A DNA stretch of 36,664 bases from positions 1 to 36,664 of the forward strand of contig JAFLBE010000045.1 of NCBI GenBank assembly GCA_017303995.1, in the 5' to 3' direction. Below are positions 7,751-16,020 of this stretch, piece by piece (position 1 is the first letter of the stretch; each line of letters begins with the position of its first letter). Position numbers and translations under genes: made by a program. This DNA comes from Bacteroidota bacterium. Lineage in GTDB: Bacteria > Bacteroidota > JABWAT01. The notes under the pieces were generated by a model that did no database searches, was not told the DNA's origin, and was given only the letters and a program-made list of their open reading frames with translations.

Positions 7751-8824
7751 ATGAAACCCAATTTTTTATCCAATCTGACCGGAAATCCTGTCTATCAAAG
7801 AAACAGGAGTTACCTGCTCCTGCTTCTTTCCGCCTTACTGGGTTTATCTGGCTGTGCAACGTTACCGGTTTCTGATCATTTTGACGGAAGCCGGTTTTAC
7901 AATCCGGCTTCAGATTCGTCAGAACATGGCTTTGCAGACCACGTGAAATGGATGTGGGAAATGAAAACTGTGGATTGGCCGGAATGGATACAGGATACTC
8001 CGCAGCCTGCCCCGCCTGCACGGGTTGGTACCGGACAGCTCCGGATTACCTATATCAACCAGGCAACCCTGCTGATCCAAACAGACAGCCTGAATATTCT
8101 GACAGACCCGATTTTCTCGGATTTTGCCGGTCCGGTTTCATTCCTTGCATCGAAGAGAATCAGAAATCCGGGAATTCCGTTTGACAGTCTTCCTTCCATT
8201 GATATTGTTCTGGTCAGCCATAATCATTATGATCATTTTGACCTTCCAACACTTGTCAGAATCGGAAAACGGGACCGGCCGGTACTCATAACCGGACTTG
8301 GTAATAAAGACCTGATCGATACCACCTTGTTTTCCAAAGTCTATGAAACCGACTGGTGGCAGGACGTGGAAACCGAAACGGGAAGAATGAAAATCACCTT
8401 TGTTCCAGCCCTGCATCAATCGGGCCGTGGGTTATTTGATGAAAATGAATCGGTATGGGGCGGGTTTGTACTGGAAAGCAGTTTTGGTCGCGTCTATTTT
8501 GCAGGAGATACGGGTTATGGCCAGTTTGTTCAACCTTTGCATCAGCGGTTTCCCGATTTCAGACTGACGATTTTGCCAATTGGGAGTTATGAGAAAAGAT
8601 GGATAATGAAAAGTCAGCACATGAATCCGGATGATGCAGTCCGGCTGCATCTTTTTCTTCAGTCAAAGCAAAGTATCGGAATGCATTTTGCAACTTTTCT
8701 TGAACATCCTGAACAAAATGTCGATCAGCATGAAAAGGATCTTGAGGCGGCATTGAAAACCTATAAGGTCGACCGGGATCAGTTTTTAATCCTCAAATTT
8801 GGCGAAGGCGTTGTTTTTCATTGA
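7751..8824 (+). CDS. NAPE-PLD-like metallo-beta-lactamase-fold lipoprotein
   Basis: 357 residues. A hydrophobic signal at about 20-34 ends in lipobox L-S-G-C (Cys35), so it is probably membrane-anchored in the periplasm. The di-metal site is complete: H157-x-H159-x-D161-H162 (SHNHYDH), His222 (PALHQSGR), Asp253 (FAGDTGYG) and His312 (GMHFATF). The segment L-P-I-G-S-Y-E-K-R-W and Q-H-M-N-P-D-D-A (His290) are hallmarks of the branch that includes mammalian N-acylphosphatidylethanolamine phospholipase D and bacterial RomA-like proteins. NAPE-PLD cuts N-acyl-PE into phosphatidate and an N-acylethanolamine; whether this one does is not shown. Twenty bases after the methyltransferase, it ends the run of lipid-type enzymes. 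Confidence 0.88.
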   Translation: MKPNFLSNLTGNPVYQRNRSYLLLLLSALLGLSGCATLPVSDHFDGSRFYNPASDSSEHGFADHVKWMWEMKTVDWPEWIQDTPQPAPPARVGTGQLRITYINQATLLIQTDSLNILTDPIFSDFAGPVSFLASKRIRNPGIPFDSLPSIDIVLVSHNHYDHFDLPTLVRIGKRDRPVLITGLGNKDLIDTTLFSKVYETDWWQDVETETGRMKITFVPALHQSGRGLFDENESVWGGFVLESSFGRVYFAGDTGYGQFVQPLHQRFPDFRLTILPIGSYEKRWIMKSQHMNPDDAVRLHLFLQSKQSIGMHFATFLEHPEQNVDQHEKDLEAALKTYKVDRDQFLILKFGEGVVFH

Positions 8825-9010
8825 ATTGAATTGAATTTCTGATTTCAACATTAAAACGGTACCTGGCAATCTGGCCGGTACTCAAATAGAACAATGCTTT
8901 TTACGTTCCTGGCCTGAAAAAGAAAATCCTGAACGAGCTGTGCAGAAGGTCGTCAATCCCATCCCCCGAAACTAAATTTCCTGATCCGAGGTTTTATTGA
9001 CTAACTTGGG

Positions 9011-9016
9011 AGGAGA
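9011..9016 (+). promoter_or_regulatory. Shine-Dalgarno site pointing to an alternative TTG start at 9023
   Basis: AGGAGA sits 6 bases before TTG 9023, which is in frame with the next gene and would add 17 residues. The ATG at 9074 gives a cleaner signal peptide but has no comparable site. Both starts are possible. Confidence 0.4.
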
Positions 9017-9073
9017 TGACAGTTGTTGAAGTTTTTTAAACTGCAAGGAAATAAATACACAAAACCAACCTAT

Positions 9074-9814
9074 ATGAAAATAATAATCAATTCGTTTTTA
9101 ACATTTTTGTTTTTAAGTTTCGCCTCAACAATAAAAGCCCAGCCTTCTCTTGATATTGAAACAGGTCTTGTTGCTACAGGCTATAATGATGTTCGGATTC
9201 CGGCCGATAAGGGGACTCTTTTTTCTTTTAAAGATGATTTAAAGCCAGAAACAAAAATATTTTACCGGTTGCGGGCAAGTTACACTTTTAATTTGCGTCA
9301 TACCTTTTCACTTTTATATGCTCCTTTGGAAATAAAATCAGAAGGCAGTGTACCAAAAGACATTCGCTTTCAGGATGAATTGTTTCCTGCCAATACCAAA
9401 ATTTACGGGACTTATAAATTCAATTCATACAGACTAACTTACCGTTACGATATGGTAACCAAACCAACTCTTGTATTTGGATTGGGTCTAACTGCAAAAA
9501 TCAGAGATGCCAGAATCAGCCTTTCTTCAGAGGGTCATCCCGATGAGAAAACAAATGTGGGGTTTGTGCCGATTATTAATTTCAGGCTTTTATGGAAAAT
9601 AGATGATAAATTTGGGCTTCTTCTTGATGGTGATGCACTTGCAGCTAAGCAAGGCAGAGCTGAAGATGTTCTGATTGCAGCAACTTATAACTTGTCTGAC
9701 AAGATCGGAATTCGGGCTGGATACCGAATTCTTGAAGGAGGTTCGGATGGTGATAAAGTTTATGGTTTCGCATTATTCAATTATGCTTCTTTGGGTACGA
9801 CTATAAGCTTTTAG
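9074..9814 (+). CDS. Outer-membrane beta-barrel protein
   Basis: 246 residues from the ATG. A typical signal peptide (M-K-I-I-I-N-S-F then a hydrophobic core) ends in I-K-A-Q-P at about residue 22. The mature part is built of paired strands: YRLRASYTFNLRHTFSLLY, YRLTYRYDM, LVFGLGLTAKIRDARISL, IINFRLLWKID, IAATYNLSDKIGIRAGYRIL. It ends with F-N-Y-A-S-L-G-T-T-I-S-F, an aromatic C-terminus expected for barrel insertion by BAM. I do not recognise a named family. The start is chosen for the signal peptide; a TTG at 9023 preceded by AGGAGA is the alternative. It stands alone, about 250 bases after the metallo-hydrolase and 184 before terC. Function unknown. Confidence 0.7.
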   Translation: MKIIINSFLTFLFLSFASTIKAQPSLDIETGLVATGYNDVRIPADKGTLFSFKDDLKPETKIFYRLRASYTFNLRHTFSLLYAPLEIKSEGSVPKDIRFQDELFPANTKIYGTYKFNSYRLTYRYDMVTKPTLVFGLGLTAKIRDARISLSSEGHPDEKTNVGFVPIINFRLLWKIDDKFGLLLDGDALAAKQGRAEDVLIAATYNLSDKIGIRAGYRILEGGSDGDKVYGFALFNYASLGTTISF

Positions 9815-9998
9815 CACTTTATTTGAAACCAAATGAGCAATCAGGCTAACATGAACACCGGATATGCGGTTCACAGCCGAACTTTGGAGTCGTGGACATT
9901 GATTGAGTTTTTAAGATTTTTTACACCAGAATTTTCAGTTGCCTTTTTCGATGTATATAAAATTAAATAAAAGTAGACTTTCAGGAGAGAATTAACCG

Positions 9999-11009
9999 AT
10001 GGAAAACGTTATCCTTTTCCCTTTTTCTGATTACTGGTTTTTTTATGCCGGATTTACAGCATTTGTTTTATTGCTCCTTGCCCTGGATTTAGGCGTTTTT
10101 CACCGGGAAGCTCACGAAGTCACTTTCAAAGAATCCTTAACGTGGAGTATTGTTTGGATTTCACTTGCCCTCATCTTTAACTATCTGTTTTTTTTATATG
10201 CCGGTATGAAGTTTGAAACTGATCCGCGGCTTCTCGCCATCCCGGGCTTTGATCCCGATGCCTCAGCAAAACAGATCGGACTTGAATTTTTAACCGGTTT
10301 TATCGTAGAAAAAACGTTAGCGGTTGATAACATTTTTGTTTTTGTAGTGGTATTTAATTTCTTTGCGATTCCGCTAAAATACCAGCACAGAGTACTATTT
10401 TTCGGAATTATTGGTGCATTAATCTTCCGGATCATTTTTATTGCAATGGGCTCAATTCTGCTGCAATATCAGTGGATTGTTATATTCTTTGGCGTGTTTC
10501 TTATTCTAACCGGATTTAAAATAATTTTCGCACCTGAAAAGCCAATTGATCCGGAAAAAAATCCCGTAATAAAACTGTTCAGAAAATTCTTTCCGGTTAC
10601 CCCGACTTTTGAAGGACAAAAGTTCTTTTTACGCAAAGAGGGGATTTTATATGCAACGCCTTTGATGGTTGCACTGGTTTTCATTGAAGTTTCTGATATC
10701 ATTTTCGCTGTTGATTCGGTACCGGCAATTTTTGCAATTACAAACGAACCTTTGATTGTATTTACTTCCAACGTATTTGCAATACTTGGTTTACGTGCCC
10801 TTTATTTTATGCTGGCAGGAGTCATTAATAAGTTCCGTTATCTTAAATACGGACTTGGAATCGTTCTGGTATTTGTGGGATTAAAGATGGCCTGGTTAAA
10901 TGAAGCTTTCGGCGGAAAATTTCCTATCAGCTGGTCTCTTCTGATTATCACCAGTATAATCACTGTCTCTATTTTAATTTCATTGTTTAAAAAAGAAAAA
11001 GAAGCTTAA
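9999..11009 (+). CDS. TerC/Alx-family membrane protein
   Basis: 336 residues with about nine membrane helices. TerC-family landmarks are Asp30 in LALDLGVFH, Glu104 and Asp110 in FIVEKTLAVDNIFVF, then Glu230, Asp233 and Asp239 in FIEVSDIIFAVDSVPA, and the R-A-L-Y-F segment at 266-270. These acidic residues inside helices are thought to bind a metal ion. Known members are linked to tellurite resistance, manganese export and metal supply to exported proteins. Length and architecture match the Alx/YceF-type full-length members. No tellurite-resistance partner genes (TerB/D/E/Z) lie here, so a manganese or pH role is more likely. I looked for a yybP-ykoY-type manganese riboswitch in the 184-base leader and did not see its conserved core. 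Confidence 0.93.
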   Translation: MENVILFPFSDYWFFYAGFTAFVLLLLALDLGVFHREAHEVTFKESLTWSIVWISLALIFNYLFFLYAGMKFETDPRLLAIPGFDPDASAKQIGLEFLTGFIVEKTLAVDNIFVFVVVFNFFAIPLKYQHRVLFFGIIGALIFRIIFIAMGSILLQYQWIVIFFGVFLILTGFKIIFAPEKPIDPEKNPVIKLFRKFFPVTPTFEGQKFFLRKEGILYATPLMVALVFIEVSDIIFAVDSVPAIFAITNEPLIVFTSNVFAILGLRALYFMLAGVINKFRYLKYGLGIVLVFVGLKMAWLNEAFGGKFPISWSLLIITSIITVSILISLFKKEKEA

Positions 11010-11029
11010 AGGAATAATTTAAAACATCG

Positions 11030-11157
11030 TTGGCCTCTCCAGGATGGATGGGATTCAAAACCTTTTGCAAATTTGATTCATAATCCCGGTTTCCAGGGAA
11101 GGCCAAGGTTAACTTTGCCACCCGGGGTCCCGCGGTTCGTTTTCGAACCATGGCAAA
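11030..11157. ncRNA. Structured intergenic element after terC, candidate RNA
   Basis: Two adjacent foldable modules fill the gap after terC. Module 1: TTGGCCT (11030-11036) pairs with AGGCCAA (11100-11106). Pairing continues inward through C-C/G-G and G-G-A/T-C-C with single mismatches, then GGGATT (11050-11055) pairs with AATCCC (11082-11087). Module 2: TTTGCCA (11114-11120) pairs with TGGCAAA (11151-11157), enclosing a perfect hairpin GGTTCG-TTTT-CGAACC (11134-11149) and a G/C-rich CCCGGGGTCCCG. No long T tract follows, so it is not a standard terminator. It could be a small RNA, a 3' UTR element, a leader for the next gene, or a palindromic repeat of the genome. Strand is not determined. 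Confidence 0.45.
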
Positions 11158-11233
11158 ATTGCTGTTTTGATGTTTCGCAGACGATCAGTTTTTAACCGGC
11201 AGTCCGGACGTAAAATAGTCATACAGGTGAGTC

Positions 11234-11455
11234 ATGAGATTATATAAAATAATTGGTTACGAATTCCTTCTTATTTTCACTTCGGTATTAATATTCAGAA
11301 GTCTCTGGATGCTTTTTGATAGAGTATCCTGGATGAATGAGGATATTGGGATTTACGGGTCTTTACTTGTAGGAATTCTGATTACCTTTATTTCTCTCAA
11401 GAGATTAAACAAAATTATTGACGAAAAGCCAAAAAAGTCAGATGAACGCAGTTGA
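11234..11455 (+). CDS. Small two-helix membrane protein
   Basis: 73 residues: a basic start (M-R-L-Y-K), a first membrane helix at about 8-28, a short loop (DRVSWMNEDIGIY), a second helix at about 40-56 and a charged, lysine-rich cytoplasmic tail (KRLNKIIDEKPKKSDERS). A G-G-T-G-A lies a few bases before the ATG. I do not recognise the family and cannot propose a function. Its stop codon lies inside a perfect 20-bp palindrome. The structured element before it suggests separate control from terC. Confidence 0.6.
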   Translation: MRLYKIIGYEFLLIFTSVLIFRSLWMLFDRVSWMNEDIGIYGSLLVGILITFISLKRLNKIIDEKPKKSDERS

Positions 11456-11468
11456 TTTAAATCAACTG
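11449..11468. repeat. Perfect 20-bp palindrome over a stop codon
   Basis: CAGTTGATTTAAATCAACTG reads the same on both strands with no spacer. It covers the TGA of the small membrane protein. With no unpaired loop it would be a poor hairpin, so a dimeric protein-binding site is more likely than a terminator. A 20-bp perfect palindrome is very unlikely by chance in 36 kb. Confidence 0.6.
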
Positions 11469-11775
11469 TAATTCTGGCAGGTAAACAGGATTCACTTAAA
11501 TCAAAATTTGTTCTGTATGGGTTATCCTTCCCGCAGGAAATTCAAGAATTGTTATATTGAGCATGCCGAGGTTCCGCTCCCGGCTTAAATCAAAGCCAGA
11601 TCGTTTCATTATCCCGCCATTGAAAATTCAGTGAACCACCAAAAACTCCCTTAAACTCCCAACGGTAAAGTATATTTAGTTTTTACCAAAAAGGGCGTTC
11701 CAGACATTAAAATTGAACGTTTTCAAATCTGTTTTTGTTATATCCTATAATAAATTATGGATTAGGTAAAGAAAC
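11469..11775. other. Intergenic stretch without a gene
   Basis: About 310 bases with no convincing frame on either strand. It holds a short inverted repeat GGTAAA/TTTACC around 11663-11688 and a TATAAT at 11746-11751, 24 bases before the next ATG, which could be a -10 box although no -35 match lies at 16-18 bases. Otherwise I see nothing. Confidence 0.4.
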
Positions 11776-12651
11776 ATGAACGACAAAGTTGTGATCATAA
11801 CAGGTGCAAATAAAGGTATCGGTAAAGAAACCACAAGGGAAATTGCAAGGCAAGGTGCCAGAATTTATATGGCCTGCAGATCACTTGATTCTGCAAATGA
11901 GGTCAGAGATGAAATAGTTAAAGAAACTGGAAATCAAACTGTTTTCGTCAGACATCTCGATCTGGCGTCGGTTGATTCGATAGTGAGTTTTGTTGATCAA
12001 TTCAAAAAAGAAGAATCAAAACTTGATGTGCTTATTAACAATGCCGGTCTCTGGACAAAATCAAAAAAGTTTACTGATATAAATGTTGAACAAACTTTTG
12101 CAGTTAATGTTCTGGGTCATCACCTTTTAACCAAATTACTTTTGACTGAATTGAGAAACGCTTCGCCGTCAAGAATTATAAATACCGCATCTCACTTTGC
12201 CGGCGGACTTGACAGTGATGATATCAATTTTGACAGAAGAAGTTACAATGAAACCCTTGCTTACAAGCAATCCAAGCAGGCTAACCGAATGCTTACCCGT
12301 GAATGGGCAAAACGGCTCTCAGCTGACTCTATTTCTGTTTATTCGTTAACACCCGGGTTCATTCCGGATACTGAACTTTTCAGAGAGCAGAATATGTTTG
12401 GAAAACTCTTATTGAAGATTTTTGCCTTGATTGAAGGTAAGACAATTCAGCAAGGTGCAGATACTATCGTTTGGCTTGCAACGTCTGAAAAACTTCCCGG
12501 GAAAAGTGGCGGATTCTTCAGGCAAAGAAAAGAAGAGACATGTAAATTCAACAATCCGGCTGAAGAGAATAAACTTTGGAATAAGTGCGAAGAATTTCTG
12601 GGTAATATTAAACCTAAGAACACAACCGGTCAGCAAATACAATCAGTCTGA
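11776..12651 (+). CDS. Short-chain dehydrogenase, retinol-dehydrogenase-like
   Basis: 291 residues, a complete SDR of the retinol dehydrogenase 11-14/WW-domain oxidoreductase-like group. Motifs: TGANKGIG (9-16), Arg35 in MACRS (favouring NADPH), Asp62 in L-D-L-A-S, NNAG (88-91), Asn111, Ser139 in INTASH, Tyr163-x3-Lys167 in YKQSK, and P-G-F at 193-195. The C-terminus is longer than minimal SDRs, with S-G-G-F-F and a lysine/glutamine-rich tail, as this group has. Bacterial members act on unknown hydrophobic carbonyls or alcohols. The next gene starts 8 bases after this stop, so the two are probably co-transcribed. Confidence 0.88.
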   Translation: MNDKVVIITGANKGIGKETTREIARQGARIYMACRSLDSANEVRDEIVKETGNQTVFVRHLDLASVDSIVSFVDQFKKEESKLDVLINNAGLWTKSKKFTDINVEQTFAVNVLGHHLLTKLLLTELRNASPSRIINTASHFAGGLDSDDINFDRRSYNETLAYKQSKQANRMLTREWAKRLSADSISVYSLTPGFIPDTELFREQNMFGKLLLKIFALIEGKTIQQGADTIVWLATSEKLPGKSGGFFRQRKEETCKFNNPAEENKLWNKCEEFLGNIKPKNTTGQQIQSV

Positions 12652-12658
12652 GGTTAAT

Positions 12659-13114
12659 TTGAGACTTAATTTTGAAGAAATACACTACCGGATCAGAACT
12701 GACATCCGGTTTAAAAGGCGGTTACGGAATCTTGTTCTATTTGGCGGATTGATTTTTCTGCTTGTCGTTATTCTTGGTATAGCAGGCATCATCATGTTCT
12801 CTTCTGCAATACTGGGATTCCTGTATTCAAATGCTTCAGGTACGTATGAATTGGCCTTCACTTATTTGCGTGATTTTACAAGTTCGTTCATGCTGGATGA
12901 TTTAAGTGCAACGCTGAATTCAATTGCCGGCAGCGCCAATGCAACCGAAATGAAAAATCTGGTCACCCAATATTTTGATCAGCTAAAAACCAATCCGTCA
13001 ATTGATTATCAGAACTTTCAGAATTTCATTGTCTCCGTTAAAAATTCAGTACTTGACAATCAGATAACCAGTACTGAACTGGAGCTTGTTCGGTCTTTTA
13101 TAGTGAAGCAATGA
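12659..13114 (+). CDS. Unknown membrane-anchored protein with TTG start
   Basis: 151 residues, not recognised. The frame stays open far upstream inside the SDR gene, but that part (M-K-V-R-Q-F-S-K) is the SDR read out of frame. TTG 12659 with G-A-G-G 5 bases before it is the best start, giving M-R-L-N-F-E-E-I-H-Y-R. A very basic stretch (RTDIRFKRRLRN, residues 12-23) precedes one long hydrophobic segment of about 35 residues (VLFGGLIFLLVVILGIAGII and on), one long or two short helices. The remaining roughly 90 residues are polar, helical and probably outside the cytoplasm, ending L-V-R-S-F-I-V-K-Q. There are no catalytic motifs. Between an SDR and ppc, context gives no function. Confidence 0.6.
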   Translation: MRLNFEEIHYRIRTDIRFKRRLRNLVLFGGLIFLLVVILGIAGIIMFSSAILGFLYSNASGTYELAFTYLRDFTSSFMLDDLSATLNSIAGSANATEMKNLVTQYFDQLKTNPSIDYQNFQNFIVSVKNSVLDNQITSTELELVRSFIVKQ

Positions 13115-13152
13115 CACCAACCCTCAATTGAATAAAACGTAAACGAATAAAA

Positions 13153-15864
13153 ATGATGAAAACAAATGAGAGTCCGTTTCAAAAGATAACCAATGACAGA
13201 CACTTCATCCTTGGTTGTTATTCTGATATGTTATCCAGAATTAATGAACAGCCAATTATTTCTCTGATAAACATCGATACTCCAGATTTTTCTGTTTTAG
13301 AAAATGACACGGTTTCAACTGAAAAAATTATACAATCGCTCAGTATTTATTTCCAGTTAATGACGTTGGTTGAAGAAAACGCTGCCACGCAATACCGCAG
13401 GAAAATGGAGAATCAGGAAAATATTACATCAATACGGGGTTCCTGGGCTGAAGCTTTTCAAAACTGGAAAGATCAGGGAATTTCTGAGGATGAAATGCTT
13501 AAGGCAATTTCCGAAACTCATGTTATTCCGGTTCTTACCGCACATCCGACAGAAGCAAAAAGAGTTACCGTAATTGAATTACACCGGGAATTGTATTTGC
13601 TCCTGGTACAGCGGGAAAACGCCTCCCTGAGTAAACTGGAGCAAAATGAAATCAAAGAAAAAATCACCAATTTACTGGAAAGATGGTGGAGAACAGGTGA
13701 AATCTATTTAGAAAAACCCGAGATAAAGGATGAAAGAGCCAATATCATCCATTATCTCAGTAAAGTGTTCCCCACCGTTCTGGAAAAAAGTGATCAGCAA
13801 TTGAGAAATTCCTGGATAGAAATGGGACTAAATCCCCGGAAAATAAAAAACCCGGATTTATTTCCGAAAATCAGCTTTGGAAGTTGGGTTGGGGGTGATA
13901 GAGACGGTCATCCGTTTGTAACTCCGGGCATTACAAAAGAAACTTTATTACTACACAGAAAAACAGCACTTTCAATTATAAAATCACAATTGCTGAATTT
14001 GGTAACCAGGCTTTCTGTTTCTGCAATTATTAATCCCGTGCCCTATCTGTTATCAGAAGCAATTGATAAGAAATCAAAAGCGTTGGGAGAATCAGGGAAA
14101 AATGCTGTCAGCAGGAATCCATACGAACCCTGGAGACAATATGTGAGTTTACTCCTGGTCAAACTGGAAAATACTTTATCAGATACCGTAACTGATTCCA
14201 ATGCCTGGTACAAGTCAAGCTCTGCTCTTGAGGATGATCTGAGATTTTTAAGAGATATCCTTACGGAAAATGGATTAAAAGGCATTGCTGAAGATTTACT
14301 ATTTCCTATTGAACGATCTGTTTCCTGTTTCAGATTTCATTTGGCCAGGCTGGATATCAGACAAAACAGTGGATTTCACGACAAAGCCGTCTCACAAATT
14401 TTAAAAAAGAACGGAGCAGAAGATTCTGATTTTGAAAATTGGGATGAAGAAAAACGTGTCAATCTTTTAAACCGTTTTCTGGAAAGCAACACATTAATTA
14501 CAGATGTAACGGTTTCTTATGGTGAAGAGGCTGATAATGTATTGGATTGCTACCGGGTTGTACGTCATCACATTAATCAATTTGGTTCTGATGGCATTGG
14601 TTCTTTTATAATCAGCATGACCAGAAGTTTAAGCGATTTGCTTGTCGTGTATCTTTTAATGCGGGAAACTCAATTACTTAACACCAACATACGGGTGGTT
14701 CCCCTTTTAGAAACTATTGAAGATCTTCACAACGGACCCGTTATTCTTGAAAAATTCCTTCAGCATCCGGTTACAAAAGAACGGGCCGGAAAATTGTTTT
14801 TCAAGCAGGAAGTTATGCTGGGTTATAGTGACAGCAATAAAGACGGCGGAACCATTGCCAGTAAATGGAACTTATTTAAGGCTGAACAGAAACTCTCTGA
14901 AATGGGGAGAAAATACAATACAGAAATATTCTTTTTCCACGGCACTGGTGGTACCATAAGCAGAGGTGGTGGAAAATACCACAGGTTCCTTGAAAGCATG
15001 CCCGTTAATACGGTAAACGGAACCATAAAAGTAACGGTACAGGGAGAATCTTTAGCACAGCAGTTTGGCAATCCGTTAACGGCAACCTATAATATCAATG
15101 CGTTAGGATCAGGAGTTGCAAAACAACTTTTAAAAAGCAAAAACAGCAGCAGTGATAATTCCTTTCCCTCTGAAACGATGGAATTTCTGGCCCTGAAATC
15201 TTTTGAACACTACAGAGAGTTAATCGAAACGCCTGGTTTTATTAATTTCTACAGCAACGCAACCTGTATTGATGTTTTGGAGAAAAGTAAAATCGGGTCG
15301 AGACCGGCAAGGCGAACGGGTACCAGAACGCTTAAAGACCTCAGGGCAATTCCGTGGGTGTTTAGCTGGAACCTTTCCAGAATTGCGATTACCGGATGGT
15401 ATGGACTTGGTGAAGCTTTGAAAAAACTGAAAGAAGAAAAACCGGATGACTTCAATCAATTAAAGAACAGCATTAATGACTGGACATTTCTCAAATTTTT
15501 AATGATTCAGACTGAAACAAACCTGATTCTGTCCAATGTCGAAATCATGAAGCTATATGCCGGTTTAGACAAGAATACAGAAGAAAGAGATCTGTTTATG
15601 AATAAAATCATTTCAGATTATGAAAACGGTTGTAAACTGATTGCAGAATTATTCGATGAATCTGCTGCTGTCAGAAGAAAAGGGCAATATGATAATCTTA
15701 AATGGAGAAATGATAAATTAGTCATCCTCCATAAACTGCATATCAAACACCTGATTCAATGGAGATCTATGACTGATGAAAACATCATTGAAAAGGAAAA
15801 AATGCTTAATAAGCTGCTTGGCTTAATTAATTCATTATCAAGTGGATTGAAAAACACGGGCTAA
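13153..15864 (+). CDS. ppc: Phosphoenolpyruvate carboxylase
   Basis: Carboxylates phosphoenolpyruvate with bicarbonate to oxaloacetate and phosphate, refilling the citric acid cycle in the cytoplasm. 903 residues, the normal bacterial length. Signature motifs are all there: VLTAHPTEAKR with catalytic His131, GGDRDGHPFVT (247-257), the L-G-Y-S-D-S-N-K-D-G-G block (556-566), FHGTGGTISRGGG (595-607) with Arg604, GESLAQQFGN after it, and the C-terminal N-T-G that completes the active site. Two ATGs stand side by side at the start; the first is used here. It begins 38 bases after the unknown membrane gene, so it may share that transcript or have its own promoter. No oddities seen; it should be functional. 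Confidence 0.97.
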   Translation: MMKTNESPFQKITNDRHFILGCYSDMLSRINEQPIISLINIDTPDFSVLENDTVSTEKIIQSLSIYFQLMTLVEENAATQYRRKMENQENITSIRGSWAEAFQNWKDQGISEDEMLKAISETHVIPVLTAHPTEAKRVTVIELHRELYLLLVQRENASLSKLEQNEIKEKITNLLERWWRTGEIYLEKPEIKDERANIIHYLSKVFPTVLEKSDQQLRNSWIEMGLNPRKIKNPDLFPKISFGSWVGGDRDGHPFVTPGITKETLLLHRKTALSIIKSQLLNLVTRLSVSAIINPVPYLLSEAIDKKSKALGESGKNAVSRNPYEPWRQYVSLLLVKLENTLSDTVTDSNAWYKSSSALEDDLRFLRDILTENGLKGIAEDLLFPIERSVSCFRFHLARLDIRQNSGFHDKAVSQILKKNGAEDSDFENWDEEKRVNLLNRFLESNTLITDVTVSYGEEADNVLDCYRVVRHHINQFGSDGIGSFIISMTRSLSDLLVVYLLMRETQLLNTNIRVVPLLETIEDLHNGPVILEKFLQHPVTKERAGKLFFKQEVMLGYSDSNKDGGTIASKWNLFKAEQKLSEMGRKYNTEIFFFHGTGGTISRGGGKYHRFLESMPVNTVNGTIKVTVQGESLAQQFGNPLTATYNINALGSGVAKQLLKSKNSSSDNSFPSETMEFLALKSFEHYRELIETPGFINFYSNATCIDVLEKSKIGSRPARRTGTRTLKDLRAIPWVFSWNLSRIAITGWYGLGEALKKLKEEKPDDFNQLKNSINDWTFLKFLMIQTETNLILSNVEIMKLYAGLDKNTEERDLFMNKIISDYENGCKLIAELFDESAAVRRKGQYDNLKWRNDKLVILHKLHIKHLIQWRSMTDENIIEKEKMLNKLLGLINSLSSGLKNTG

Positions 15865-15876
15865 AACCGGAAAAAT

Positions 15877-15969
15877 ATGCAGGAACAAATCGAATTCTGC
15901 TCACTTTTAAAACCCATTTTCGAACAGACAACCCTTCCTAAACAGATTGTTGGAAAACAACAGGTCTGA
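15877..15969 (+). CDS. Possible 30-residue ORF
   Basis: ATG-initiated frame of 30 codons (M-Q-E-Q-I-E-F-C-S-L-L-K-P-I-F) directly after ppc. The residue mix looks protein-like but there is no recognised domain and no Shine-Dalgarno site. It may be a remnant of a longer gene or chance. Confidence 0.15.
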   Translation: MQEQIEFCSLLKPIFEQTTLPKQIVGKQQV

Positions 15970-16020
15970 TTTGTGTATTTCAATCTTTATGCTGAATCAT
16001 AATCCAGGAATTTTCAAGTG

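Noticed and set aside
9815-9998. yybP-ykoY-type manganese riboswitch before terC
   Set aside because: Such leaders often precede terC-family genes, so I looked for the conserved core, but did not find it. Only a weak imperfect hairpin is present.
11134-11149. tRNA T-arm-like GGTTCG...CGAACC
   Set aside because: No acceptor stem, D-arm or anticodon arm can be placed around it; the hairpin is part of a different fold.
12431-12658. Upstream extension of the unknown membrane gene into the SDR
   Set aside because: This frame within the SDR is out of phase with a well-conserved protein; TTG 12659 with G-A-G-G before it explains the gene.
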